From Liolophura sinensis (lineage: Eukaryota > Mollusca > Polyplacophora > Chitonida > Chitonidae): DNA of 64,000 nt. Below are positions 1 to 9,901 of the stretch, in pieces; position 1 is the stretch's first letter, and every line of letters starts with the position of its first letter. The DNA is taken from positions 29,756,470-29,820,469 of the forward strand of contig NC_088295.1 in the NCBI RefSeq assembly GCF_032854445.1, given 5' to 3'. The position numbers and the translations under genes were made by a program. The notes under the pieces are model-generated. The model searched no databases. It was given only the letters and a program-made list of their open reading frames with translations, and was not told the DNA's origin.

Positions 1-426
1 ATTTCTTTCATCTGTGTTAACCTTTAATTGCCAGTCACACACCTCCTTCGATATAACGGAAATATTTTAGATAAGCCCTCAAACCATGTTCTTGTTTATT
101 CATTTAATGATTAATACAGTTAAACAGGCCATCTTCCCATCACTATTAAAGTTAGGCTGCAATTTCCTTTCTGGATAGCTTTGACTTGATGTATTTCTTG
201 TAAAAAGTGTACATCAGCCTATGGCTTCGTACGACTTGGCAAATCGTCCAGTGAGTTTATCGCCCAGTCCCGTCAGACAAAGATAATATACGCTCAATTA
301 CTTATCCATCAAGGTAAACTATAAAAAGCAAAAACACTGTGAAGATGGGTTGGTTGTGCAGGCGTTAGTTCCCCATCTGATGTGATTAACATATGTTCTA
401 TTACCATACTGTATTTATTTATGTAG

Positions 427-644
427 AGGGAGGCCTCCGTGGCCGAGGGGTTAGCACGCCTGCACGGTGCATTGATTCACAAGCCTCCCGCCGTGTGGAT
501 TCAGGGCCAGCTCATGCCGTACGTGGGGAGGTCTGCACAGCCACCTGCGGATTGTCGTAAGCTGCCAGGTTTCCTTTCACTATAATGCTGGTCGCTGTCG
601 TACAAATGACATATTCTCGAGTGTGGTGTAAAAACAAATCAAAT
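427..644 (+). mobile_element. tRNA-derived SINE, family S1
   Basis: A tRNA-like head begins with the cue 'GGCCTCCGTGGC' and is followed by the conserved S1 body (CACCTGCGGATTGTCG..., ATAATGCTGGTCGC). The tail region is 'GAGTGTGGTGTAAA' followed by AAATCAAAT. It splits segment A: the matching copy at 16310 reads straight through this point, so it is an insertion. Divergence from the better-preserved copies at 29278 and 34602 is obvious, so it is an old copy. Confidence 0.85.
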
Positions 645-1610
645 GTTGATGCAGATTGTGGAACATAGGGCGTAAAAACACAAGGTCATGCCGATACAGT
701 CCAACTGAAAAACATATGCCTTAAATGGAAATAGAATGGACTCAATATTTAAACAGTTAAACGATAGATGGATACAAGTTTCACCTTATGCAACAAATCA
801 TCATGTGCATGTAAATATACAAATTTCTTTAGGCAAGGTGTTAAGTTGTGTTACGGAGTTGGTTTTGGGAAATTGGCCTATTGAAATATTAAGATGTACT
901 TATGCATTAGAAAATAGGTCGTTTCTATGTGCTGTGAGACGTAGACTTCCCATTAGACAGATCACTTTTTTATGATTCCACAAACGGTACAAATCAAACA
1001 ATTATGTTTTTATGTGCAGTTGCTTTTAAATGTCCTTTTCAAAGTTCAATTCACTCTCTTCTCTGCAGCTTTGGACATATTGGTGTGTATAGTTGTCAAG
1101 GCAACCTATACCAACATATACTTAAACTGCAGTTAAAGAAACATGAAATTTTTAATTGCAAATGTTGGCGTGAGCACCTTGAATTGCCTCTGTAAAAATT
1201 CAAATTTATCCACCTTCGCGATAGGCCGCAGTCCTTCAAAGATGTTTCGATTATGGGAACTGCTATCCAAGTACAGATCATCTGAGGTATGTCCTGTCAA
1301 GTTACGGTAAACGTGAACTTACAAACCACGATACTGACTTGAGAGACAGCTTCCATTCCTGGCAAACCTGTTTTTCCATGCCACACAGTTCGTAAGACCT
1401 TGATTTATATCTGCGCATGCACGCTTTAATCTTTGTACTAACTGGAATCGTGGCTTACTCACTGGTGTTCTTGGGCCAAATAAATATCCTGTCAGGCGTT
1501 GTTCAATTACTTCTGAAGAAGACTATTACGAAAAAGACTGAAGTACCTTTAATACTACTATAGCTGGTGGTTAATGCAGGAAATTTCAGTTCCCAGTACT
1601 TAAACCTTAC

Positions 1611-1751
1611 AATGCATGATTTCCCATGACTTTCTGATGAAATGTGAAACCCATGTGTAGTAAATGGTCAAGTTTTCCCCGACGAATACTCTATGTATAG
1701 CAACAATAATGTATGTTGGGTATAACATGTTGTCTTGGGCTCGATTTTGAC
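1611..1751 (-). pseudogene. Exon-like segment A1 (copy 1)
   Basis: On the minus strand this 141-nt frame reads CQNR..., then IYYTWVS, then IMHC, and is followed at once by a donor-like GTAAGG. The counterparts at 17925-18055 (-), 19169-19299 (+) and 28631-28753 (+) give the same core Y-x-WVS. Between the CAAAACCGA-like and TGGGTTTCA anchors the spacing is 87, 75, 72 and 72 nt, all multiples of three. That pattern suggests inherited coding sequence. No protein family is recognised and no start codon can be assigned, so it is called a remnant exon. Confidence 0.4.
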
Positions 1752-1770
1752 ATATGACGTATTTCAAAAG

Positions 1771-1872
1771 GTATGGGGTTTTTGATTGGTGTTTTACGCA
1801 AGAATATTCACTCATACGACGGTGGTTAGCACAATGTTGGGAGAAAACTGGACATAACCCTGGCGAAGCCCG
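1771..1872 (-). mobile_element. SINE S1 tail fragment
   Basis: 'GATTGGTGTTTTACGC' followed by AAGAATATTCACTCATACGA and CGGTGGTTAGCACAATG is the reverse complement of the S1 3-prime part. The tRNA-like head is missing, as expected for a 5-prime-truncated or eroded copy. Confidence 0.7.
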
Positions 1873-2689
1873 CTGACAAGGTATTTTTGGTGTGGAGAAA
1901 GGTCGAGTAACTGTACATTTCTAGATAAGAAAGTACGAGGCGCGAAGCCTGCGAGTCCAGTCGGTTGTATTCTATATAGATTACTACCGAGTGTGTAAGA
2001 TTATGGACAGTGACTCGGTCTATGATTAGTTATGCGAGAAAGTAAATCTCAATTGATTGAAGCTTACATATAATCTAGGGAAATCTGATAGTAGGTTATA
2101 CAATCTCTGTCACATTGACACAACCAGGCCTCGAGATATCCATGTCCGTAATCAGAATGCCACAAGTTAGACCCACTAATTCACCTTGCTGTTCATATTT
2201 GTGCCTAAGAGAAATGATGACCCTACTCTGCCTATTCCCAAACTGGCGACATTTAGTGTATTTGAAATGAAGACGAAGAACGAAACTGCTACAAAATCAA
2301 TTTCACATTGATTAGAAACGAATGCACCCTTGATATATAACATTCTTATGATCGGTTAGACAAAGGATCGACGTCGCAACAAACGTTTAAATTCGTGTAA
2401 AAGGACAAGGTTACATTGTTTTTCCCGATAGCTCACTGGGGTATTGGAATGTTTTAAAGCCTTGTGTTCGTGAGTTCAAATTCCGCTCTACCGTATATCA
2501 GTCGAAGGCGCACTCAGGTGGTACAAGTAGTCACCCATCAACTGCGCAGATAATAACGTGACGTCACAGCACACGTGTAAGTAGTTTAGTGCCTACTGAG
2601 CTGCCGTACTTTCCTGACCAAGAAATTAAGGTTTTTTGAACAGAGTGACGTCACAACAAGCGTTTAAGAGGATAGATATAAAATGATTG
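1873..2689. other. Intervening sequence, no gene seen
   Basis: No long open frame or recognisable domain. Around 2425-2545 a tRNA-like head is suggested by 'ATAGCTCACTGGGG' and a box-B-like 'GAGTTCAAATTCC' some 55 bp later, so an eroded SINE of another family may lie there on the plus strand. The rest has no match that I noticed elsewhere in the window. Confidence 0.4.
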
Positions 2690-3345
2690 CAACCACGCCT
2701 AGACTTAGCTAAATGGGAAGATGGAATTTTTTCTGTGTGTGTGGCATGCTGTTATTGTGGGATTAAGACTAACATTTCTTTTCTACAACTTGTCCCGTAA
2801 GCTGCATCATCTTATATTACCAACATTATAAACTTGATATCAAACATGATACGACCACAGTTAAATCATTTTTCACACAGGAAACAAAATTCCGATATAC
2901 ATGCTGTGGCTGCAACACAAATTTTTCAATTTAGCAATTTTGGGTCAACGCAGGATCTACATATTACTGACGAAATAAATCACAACACCTAAAAAAGTCT
3001 AATTCTAACATAAATCGAGCTCTTTGTTTGTAGATATTCAGATGAATTAACACCATTCTCACAGCAGTTTATCTCTCAGCTTTCGCGTGATGTCGAAGTC
3101 GATAGGTCTGTGAAACCAGACGAACCTTAGCCTAAGTAGTCCAGACGCCGTATCCAGTAAAGACCAAGTCTTTAGAGAAAGCAAAACAAGCACCGTGATC
3201 AGGTTTCAAAGCCACAGTAAAATCGGATGATCAAGTGTAATAAAATTTCATCATACATGATGTTGCTGTAACTTACACAATGCGTTTCCAGAAATGAACT
3301 GAGCAAACATATCTTGTTAAAAACGATTCTCAAGCAGACGTCTAA
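2690..3345 (+). repeat. Repeat unit U, segments F and B (copy 1)
   Basis: The F part (about 2740-2960) matches 18200-18440, sharing the CCGTAAG(C/T)TGCAT(C/T)ATCTTAT block and the run before AAAATTTC/AAAATTCC. The B part (about 2970-3345) matches 4780-5030, 6000-6310 and 13920-14100: shared landmarks are ACCATTCTCACA, GACGCCG, AGTAAAGACCAAG and CATGATGTTGCTG. It carries no retained reading frame longer than about 40 codons. Confidence 0.7.
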
Positions 3346-3365
3346 ATCCCACGGCCATTGTAATG

Positions 3366-4035
3366 CGGGACAGCGCTCATATGTTTATAACTTATAAGAT
3401 CTTAAAGGATCGTGTCATTCAGTTTACTCTCAGGGCAATGATAGCTTACATAATCTTCGTATACTAATTGGAATTTATACACCAAAGCTGCGATAAAATT
3501 GCCGAGACAAGTCACACGACGGTTACGTATGTACTATACAATAAACGTGCTATAGCGCAATACAAGTCAGCTGTGTGAGTTTTAAGTTTTGGCAAACCGA
3601 TGTCTCAAACAGGTTTCGTTCATAAATTGTTGCTTACACTCTTATTCCTTCTAACTTTGATTGCCCATCATCCCGTTGTGTTGGTATTACGGGAATACGT
3701 AAGGCTACGTAATCTTTTATTCCAGTATATGTTGTCTTTAAAACAGCTCAGATTCCCATCACATAGCTAGGCTACAATATCCTCTTTGGACGGCTTTGAC
3801 CCATATATTTGTTACACAACTGTAAATCTTCGAGCAACCTTGTGCTAGTTGGCAGGTGGTCCAGTGAGTCCATCGCCTAATCGCTTAGGCAAAGATAGTT
3901 AATGCTCATTTACTCCTCCATGGAGGGAAACAATGAAACACAGTAAATAGTCTTGTAAAGATGGGATTGTTTTCAAGCCGTCAGTTTCAACATCTAATGT
4001 GTTTAGCAAGCATTCTATTATCACCCCCTATTTGT
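3366..4035 (-). repeat. Repeat unit U, segment A-prime (copy 1)
   Basis: Matches 8440-8942 followed by 12861-13265, with a Gypsy element interrupting the second copy. Shared landmarks are ATTGCCGAGACAAGTCACACGAC, TGACCCATATATTTGTTACA and the (G/T)TAAAGA(T/C)GGGAT block. It also matches 1-410. No gene is visible in it. Confidence 0.75.
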
Positions 4036-4038
4036 AGA

Positions 4039-4270
4039 ATGAGTGAATGAATGCTTATGTTGTAACGTCGTACTTTACAATCTTTCTGTCATATGACGAC
4101 GGGGAGTCATTAGGTGTTTGTACATATACTGTGTCTCCTTGTAGCAGGGCGAGTCCATGCCACCAAAGTGCCGCCACCAGTGAATTATCGTGGCGAAGAC
4201 ACCAGACATGTCACCCCACCCAGTCTCATTATCCCGAAACCTGGCCAACCAGTCGTGTTTCCTTGTTTGA
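4039..4270 (-). mobile_element. SINE family S2 (diverged copy)
   Basis: Starts with 'GTAACGTCGTACTTTACAA' and 'CATATGACGACGG', then CTCCTTGTAGCAGG and CCAACCAGTCGTG, in the order found in the better S2 copies at 26127 and 47826. It lies at the junction of segments A-prime and B. The tRNA-like end is missing or unrecognisable. Confidence 0.65.
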
Positions 4271-5535
4271 AATAATCAGTGCTGAGCGACAAGTGAGGCA
4301 ATTACCTGGTAAAAAGGTTCTGATGCACAACTAGGCTGGCGTGGGCTGTTGTCCCACAGTCTCTTTGCCTCGTAATACACGGAATACGTGATAAATCTGT
4401 TGGAATTACTTTAATTAATGTTTTTAGGACATTACAGAAGAACATCAAGACCTTGCAGAAGAAGTAAGGGGCCTCCATTGCCCAGTGCTGCCCAATAACC
4501 CAGGAGCCTCCAATCAATGTGGTTGCTATGAGTTCTAGTCCAGTTCATGCTGGTTTTCCCTCGGTCCGTACATGTGTACGTGGGAAGGCCCTTCCAGCAA
4601 GCTGCGGGTGGTCGTGGGTTTTCACTGGATTTCCTTCCACCATAATGCTGGCCGCCGTCGTATAAGTGAAATATTACGGAGTACGGCGTAAAACACAAAT
4701 GAAATTAATCCATAAATAAAGAAGAGGTAAATTTCGATATAAAGTTCTAAATGTAACATCAGCCAAGGGCTACTTTGGTGGATATACACATGACCTAAGA
4801 CCATTCTCACAGCAGTACATCTCTCGGTATTTGTGTGGTGTCTTAATCAATCGGTCTGTGTATTACATACGTACCCCAGTTTAAAAGTCTACACGCCGAG
4901 GCCAGCAATGGCCAATTCTCTAGAGAAAGTCAAAAAAGTACCGTGATCAGGTCCCAAGGCTGCATTCAAATCGGGGGATCACAGGTAACACAATTTCAGT
5001 ATGCGTGATGTTTCTCCAACTTATTCTAGTCCACAAGATGACATACTCGATTGACTGTGAGAGGATGTTTCACTTGGGACCTCATTCCCTTGGCTAATGA
5101 GGTCGCTGGTTGGAACGCGTTTGGTATCGACGTGACTGTGGCTATGTTCAAGGCGTCAGCATGTCTGTCTGGTACATGGTCAGGTTCGTCCATTTGCTCC
5201 AACATTAATCGATATTTATTCAGCTTTATTACTTAGTACTGTCATACCAGTGACAAGCTTTTCAACAGTCAAAACTTACCAACAGGTAATAATAACGCCT
5301 AATGAAATGAGTAAACATATAATGTAGTCAAAACACAACGAATTGAACGAATGCCCCAATAAAATCGTACACAGAACATAACAGCGCTAGGAGAAAGCGA
5401 TCATTAGCTAAGCCGGTTGAAGATGCTTTTTAATGCAGTCGTTTAATAAGAATATTTTGTATAACATAGTAAAATGTGGCGGATGTTTTCTTACTTATTT
5501 CTTTGTTTAATGCCTTACGTCACTCCCAAAACCAT
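4271..5535 (-). repeat. Repeat unit U, segment B (copy 2)
   Basis: Closely resembles 13650-14640. Shared landmarks are GAATACGTGATAAATCTGTT, CGCCGAGGCCAGCAA, GATCAGGT(C/T)CCAA, ACATACTCGA and GGCGTCAGCATGTCTGTCTG. It is split by an S1 SINE at 4468-4720. The minus strand around 5050-5210 corresponds to the LEQMDEP-containing frame at 14100-14291, but here the frame is broken. Plus-strand open frames across it are shadows of the repeat. Confidence 0.75.
4468..4720 (+). mobile_element. SINE S1, near full length
   Basis: Head 'GGGGCCTCCATTGCCCAG', box-B-like GAGTTCTAGTCC, body CGTGGGAAGG and GGTGGTCGTGGG, tail ATAATGCTGGCCGCCGTCG then GAAATTAATCCATAAATAAA. It interrupts a segment-B copy that is continuous at 13800-13880. 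Confidence 0.88.
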
Positions 5536-5842
5536 TTCACTTTCTAGTTGAATGGCTAGAGAAAATTGCTTGATGCCCAAATGTTAACCTCACCTCTTCA
5601 GACATATGAAACACCGCACGACACAACGACTGGATTGGTACTTGTGAACACGCAACTGCCTTGGTCAGGTCTCCCAAGGTAAGCTGATTAGAGTGGTCGG
5701 TTAAAGAGCGTGGATTGCACTTCATTTCAAATTGAGACAGTTTCTGTGTGTATGCCCTACTGTTATAATGGGATAAGAAAGACCTGTTCTGTATTTGGTT
5801 TCTATATATACCATAATTTTCATCATGTGATGTCTTCAACAT
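5536..5842 (-). pseudogene. Segment C with exon-like frame (copy 1)
   Basis: The minus strand is open for 101 codons and contains DHSNQLTLGDL and FHMSEEVRL. Three other C copies resemble it: 6955-7110 (HLSGEVR), 14640-14870 (DQSHQLTLGNL) and the inverted 24300-24430 (HLPGEMR). From the CTTACCT block to the GAGGTGAGG-like block the length is 96 nt in three copies and 95 nt at 14640-14870. The plus strand has a good donor-like AAG|GTAAG(C/T) at the same place, so which strand was coding is unclear. No family recognised. Confidence 0.35.
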
Positions 5843-6950
5843 AGTAGCTTGTTGGAATACTCCATGGCCCTCACTAACGGCTGCATGGTCGCTTTCTGGA
5901 GCTGTCCTACAGCTTCGTTATCTCATATTACATAGAATAAATGGTAAATCTGTTGGCACTCCATTGAATAAAGTTTTCACGATGTTCACGCAGATAAAAG
6001 AAATCACAACACCAAAAATGGTCTGATTCTCATCAGAATCAAGCACTTCTTTGATATTCAAATGACAAATGACCATTCTCACAACAATTTATCTCTTAGC
6101 TTTTGTCTGGGGTCAAAATCGATCTGTCTGTGTAATCAGACGTACCCTAGCTCAAATAGTCCAGAAACCGTATCCAGTAAAGACCAAGCCTCTAGAAAAA
6201 TAATACAAGCAACGAGACCAGGCTTTAAGATCAATGTCAAATTGGGGATCACAGGTAAAAAAATTTCAGTATGCATGATGTTGCTGCATCTTACACATTG
6301 TTTTCGATTTGACAGCAGGAAATGACTGACTTACGGTGGGAGGAGATTTCAATAGGGACCACAAACCCGTGGCTAATGAGGTCACTGGTAGGTACTCATC
6401 TATCCACTTGACTGTGAGTTTGCTCAGAACGTCAGGATGTCTCTTTGGCACATGGTAAGGTGCGTTCATTTGCTCCAACCTTAGTAGGTATTTGTTCACC
6501 TATACGTTTAAATGTGTTATATATTTTGATCAACTTGCCATGTTTTAACAATCGGTCAAAACTTACCAGCAAGAATCAATTTCTAGTCCAAGATAATAGA
6601 AAGCGAACGAATGTTCCAACACGACCGTACACAGATCATAACAGTTGTTACACGACCAAATAAACATTGCCAAATAATAATACATACCTTGTTTACTAGC
6701 CTAAACACATGAAGTGCCTTCAGTATGCATTATATCGTATTACTATAACTCTAGGAGGAAACAATTTTATCAGCTAAGCCGGTTGAAGATGACTTTTTAC
6801 GTAACTCAACCGTGTTATAACGAGAAATTTCTTCACTATTGTGTAGTCTAATAAAAATTGACGCATAATATTTTCTTACTTATTTGTTTCATGTTCTACG
6901 CCACTCCCAATAGCATTTCACTCATACAACATGGCTAGTTCAATGGCTAG
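5843..6950 (-). repeat. Repeat unit U, segment B (copy 3)
   Basis: Matches 2970-3345 and 13700-14640 in order. On the minus strand 6266-6499 is open for 77 codons and carries LRLEQMNAPYHVPKRHPD, which parallels LMLEQMDEPGHVPDRHAD at 14100-14291. Upstream of both frames lies an acceptor-like AG followed by GTGAA(T/C)AAAT. Frames beyond the first 30 codons do not stay in register between copies, so coding status is doubtful. Confidence 0.65.
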
Positions 6951-6954
6951 AGAA

Positions 6955-7110
6955 TAAAAAGTGATACCGATATCTTGACCTCACCTCACCAGACAGATGA
7001 TAAATCTGTTGGTGTACCGATTTGATTGTTCCATTTAAATATGTAATTTCCCTCGCCTAGGGTCTCAAGGTAAGTTGACTAGCGTGATCCCTGAAAGAGT
7101 GCACAGAAAG
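6955..7110 (-). repeat. Repeat unit U, segment C (copy 2)
   Basis: Contains ACCTCACCTCACCAGACA and the donor-like TCTCAAG|GTAAGTTGA on the plus strand. The minus-strand reading gives HLSGEVR at the same place as in the other C copies, but the frame has stops. Directly followed by segment D. Confidence 0.6.
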
Positions 7111-7488
7111 AGTGAGTACAGTGCACTCAGAAAAACAGCATGAGGCAGTGTCTGTCAGTCTAGTATTCTCTTTATAACTGGGTAGTTGAGCTAGATTTCA
7201 CTAGAGGTGCATCTATCATTCATCCATAAAACCCATTTATAACACTCACAATGATTTACTGCCCATCCCTGGTTAAATCCTGATATACTGCAATAAACAT
7301 AAAATAACTCTCTGACTGTTGCATTCCCTGAGTCCGTTTTACGTTATCCGAGTTATCTAGGCTTGGAAAAGGCACACCAACCACAGCATGGTTTGACAGC
7401 ATTATTCAATCTAATGAGCTTATTTGGCTTTCGTTTACATTTCGTGATAGTCTGGTGTGTGTCACGGAAATTAACGCTCTGACTAAGA
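7111..7488 (-). repeat. Repeat unit U, segment D (copy 1)
   Basis: Matches 14880-15070: shared blocks CCATTTATAACACT, GGTTAAATCCTGA, ATAACTCTCTG, TTTACAT(T/C)TCGT and ATTAACGCT(C/A)TGAC. The inverted partner lies at about 23930-24300. No reading frame of note. Confidence 0.65.
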
Positions 7489-7651
7489 TTTTTTTTATTT
7501 ATTTATTTACGCCGTACTCTCGAATATTTCACTTATACGACGGCGGTCAGCATTATGGTGGAAGGAAACCGGGCAAAGCCCGGTGGAAACCCACGACCAT
7601 CCACAGGTTGCTGGAAGACCTTCCCACGTACGGCCGGAGAGGATGCCACTG
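7489..7651 (-). mobile_element. 5-prime-truncated SINE S1 with target duplication
   Basis: Reverse complement of the S1 body and tail (TTTATTTATTTACGCCGTACT, ACGACGGCGGTCAGCATTAT, CCACGACCATCCACAGG, CACGTACGGCCGGAGAGGA). The tRNA head is missing. The 9-bp direct repeat TGACTAAGA flanks it at 7480-7488 and 7652-7660, which marks a retrotransposed 5-prime-truncated insertion between segments D and E. Confidence 0.88.
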
Positions 7652-7665
7652 TGACTAAGAATTGT

Positions 7666-7854
7666 TCAGTTTAATTGGACATCTTTCAAATTCTGCTCGA
7701 GCAGTAACGCCACGCCCTCGTTGTTAGTTGCCTCCATCATATATGCCTTCCCCTGGTTGCATTTCGGCATTACCGATGAGTATTCAACAATAAGCTGGTT
7801 GCCATATTTGTTAGTACCATGCCCGTGGAATACCGGTGATTTTGAAGACATCAA
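7666..7854 (-). pseudogene. Segment E exon-like frame (copy 1)
   Basis: The minus-strand frame of 62 codons contains FHGHGTNKYGNQLIVEYSS and later GKAYMMEAT. The inverted copy at 23723-23926 reads SHGHGT, GNQLIVKYSS and GKAYMLETT in the same register, with no indel over about 100 nt. A third copy (15075-15230) is partly degenerate. A donor-like TCG|GTAA(G/T) follows the YSS codons in both good copies, so the exon may end there and the GKAYM part may be intronic. No protein family recognised. Confidence 0.4.
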
Positions 7855-7960
7855 CAGTTATATAAAACGATCTGGAAGTCGGAACTTTTTAGCAAATGTG
7901 TTTATAAGTCACATGTCTCATAGACAGGATCTAGGTCATTTATGGTGGTGAAAATACAAT

Positions 7961-8439
7961 TCAAAGACATGCACCGACTTAAGGTATCTTCAGCCCTTCA
8001 GCATAAATGACTATGAAACGACAATGAATTTGTCGCCAGGACGTATAATAGTGCAACTTTATGTGATAAGTGTGTTAAGATTTTAGAATCACAAGCTAAT
8101 TATGAATATGATACTCTCTTCCTTTTTCAACCCTTCAGCAGAAATGACGAATGTATTTGTCGAAAGCACATGGATTAATACCACGGAATGGTATTATCAA
8201 GTGCAGCTGAAAAGTATGCAAGTTGCACACGATTTATGGGTTTGAGCAGGCCAAATTTTGACCGATTAGGTTTAAACTGAAATTCCACTGATTGCTGTTT
8301 AGCGCCTTACTCCGGAATGTTTCACTTGGCTTATATCATTACCATATGTGAATAAAAGCAAAGCTCAACAAATAAACAATTAGCCTTTGCCAACTTTTGC
8401 TAGTCCAAAGCCTGTGTTTTCTGAAATTAACATTGGCAT
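7961..8439. other. Diverged sequence with a weak internal duplication
   Basis: Two related blocks, about 7992-8033 (AGCCCTTCAGCATAAATGAC) and 8139-8180 (AACCCTTCAGCAGAAATGAC), suggest an old tandem duplication with a period near 150 bp. At 8288-8335 'GATTGCTGTTTAGCGCCTTA' followed by GAATGTTTCACTTG resembles an S1 tail on the minus strand. No gene seen. Confidence 0.4.
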
Positions 8440-8942
8440 GCACGAAATCATTATATGTTTATAACTGAGTTCTCCCTTGTATCTATGACACAAACACTCT
8501 TAGGTAAACTTACAACATCTTTAAGGATCGTTTCGAGCAACTCATTCAGTTTCGTCTCAGAGCAATGATAGTCCATTTAGTCTTCGTTTGCTGAATGGAA
8601 TTTATACATAATAGCTGCGATTATTTATTTATTTGAGTCCACAGTTTGCCGGCAGACCTTCTCACGTACGGCCGCAGAGGAAGCTAGCATGAGCTGGACT
8701 TAAACTCACAGCGACCGCACTGGGGAAAGGCCCCTGGGTCATTACGGTGCGCTAGCGCGCTAATCAACTGGGCCGCGGAGGCCCCTCTAAATCTGCAATT
8801 AAATTGCCGAGACAAGTCACACGACTGTAACGTATGGACTATACAATAGACGTGCTATAGCGCATTACAAGCCAGCTGTGTGAGTTTTGATTTTTTGCAA
8901 AGGGATGTGTCGTAAATGCTGCGTTTATACATTGTAGCTAAC
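8440..8942 (-). repeat. Repeat unit U, segment A-prime (copy 2, left part)
   Basis: Matches 3370-3620 (GGATCGT..., CAATGATAG, ATTGCCGAGACAAGTCACAC, GACGTGCTATAGCGCA). The copy is cut by an S1 SINE at 8621-8785 and again by the Gypsy element starting at 8943; it resumes at 12861. Confidence 0.75.
8621..8785 (-). mobile_element. SINE S1 with internal deletion
   Basis: Tail ATTTATTTATTTG is joined almost directly to GCAGACCTTCTCACGTACGG and the head (GCTAGCGCGCTAATCAACTG, CGGAGGCCCC). The middle block with ACGCCGTACTC... and CCACGACCATCCGC is missing. It interrupts segment A-prime, which is continuous at 3500. Confidence 0.85.
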
Positions 8943-9084
8943 TGTAATAAAGTCACGCAAGGCTTCATGTGTAAAAGGCACAATAAAGTTTGTACTGACA
9001 GTGAACATCGTGTGGTATGGGCGCTGCCATTGGATGTGTGCATAAACTGTTGTGGCGCTATACGCGCTTATACAAGATATTACA
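8943..9084 (-). repeat. 3-prime LTR of the Gypsy element
   Basis: Starts TGTAATAAAG and ends GATATTACA on the plus strand. It aligns end to end with 12703-12860 except for a 16-bp block present only there. Roughly one aligned base in six differs by eye, so the insertion is old. Preceded by the target duplication CTAAC. Confidence 0.88.
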
Positions 9085-9097
9085 TTCCTCCACCTTT
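9085..9097 (-). other. Polypurine tract of the Gypsy element
   Basis: On the minus strand AAAGGTGGAGGAA directly abuts the TG start of the 3-prime LTR. This is the expected place and base content for the plus-strand priming site of an LTR retrotransposon. Confidence 0.8.
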
Positions 9098-9334
9098 AGT
9101 TAAGAATTACTCTAAAGTGGAAATGTTAACATGGAAAATAAACAAAACCTTAGCAATGGTAACGGTTAATATGGAAATAACATACATGTTCATCAGTACT
9201 GCTCGTACTTGGAATATTTCGACACAAAGTTAATTGCTCACAGTCTCAGTAGAGCCATTTGTGTCGGTGCAACATAAGGTAAGTTTTTGTCACGAACAAA
9301 TACCGAAGGAAAGTTAAACATCTACAGTTAAAAA

Positions 9335-9900
9335 TCACTGAACATAGTCTTTCAAGTAAGAGGGTGATTCTCTAACACATGAAGGGTAACTCTTCACTAC
9401 TGACTCATTCTGCCTCTAGAAGGTAGGTTGCACTTGTTCAAAGATTGGTGTAGTCCCTGGAACATTGTTAGTCTCCACGTGACTATCACAAAGACAACTA
9501 CCACAGTTGATGTCGAAACATTGTTGTAGTTTCTCAATGGTGAAACTACTAGTCGATCCATTAGCTGGGAAGATTTCTAGCCACTTTGGATAAGAATCTA
9601 TTGCTAGGAGAAACATTTTCCCAATGTATGGTCCTGCATAATAAATGTGAATTGTGGACGAAAGTCGTCCTGGACTTTCCCATGGATGTAATGGTACTTC
9701 CTGTGGTGTACGCTGATGTAGTTGACACTCTGTACAACTGTGTACTTTGTTTTCAACTTCATTGTCCATCTTAGGTGACCACCCATACTTCTAGCGAGGT
9801 TTTTCATACCAGAAATCCCTGGCTGAGTTACATGAAAATCCTGTATCACCTGTTGACGTCACTGTGGTGTAACAATGACACGTGCTCCCCACAGAAGACA
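9335..9900 (-). pseudogene. Gypsy integrase remnant
   Basis: The minus strand gives an HHCC-like region (VIQDFHVTQPGISGMKNLA, then CTECQLHQ) in which the second histidine position reads Q. It is followed by the core start IHIYYAGPYIGKMFLLAID. In the family that core begins HID-x-AGP, so the first catalytic aspartate is replaced by tyrosine (GAT to TAT). Soon after TIEKLQQCF the similarity stops. A PSYLKDYVQ tail with a TGA stop follows at 9335-9364, so most of the catalytic core and the C-terminal domain are deleted. The protein would be inactive. Confidence 0.85.
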
Positions 9901-9901
9901 A

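Larger units (their letters stand above)
1..1770 (-). repeat. Repeat unit U, segment A (copy 1)
   Basis: This stretch matches 16310-18130 along its length in the same orientation, and shorter parts match 3366-4035, 8440-8942 plus 12861-13265, and 21030-21260. Inverted matches lie at 19080-19760 and 28440-29250. Shared landmarks include the block around 1480-1530 ('GGCGTTGTTCAATTACTTC'), which recurs at 17836-17860. A SINE at 427-644 interrupts the copy. The minus strand holds an exon-like frame at 1611-1751. The left end runs off the window. I do not recognise the family. It could be a decayed gene copy or a large transposon; assignment as a repeat is secure, its nature is not. Confidence 0.75.

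Noticed and set aside
5051-5236. Plus-strand frame in segment B as a small gene
   Set aside because: The same block in other B copies has its conserved short frame on the minus strand, and the plus frame is not kept.
8916-9233. Plus-strand 105-codon frame
   Set aside because: Overlaps the 3-prime LTR and polypurine tract of the Gypsy element on the wrong strand.
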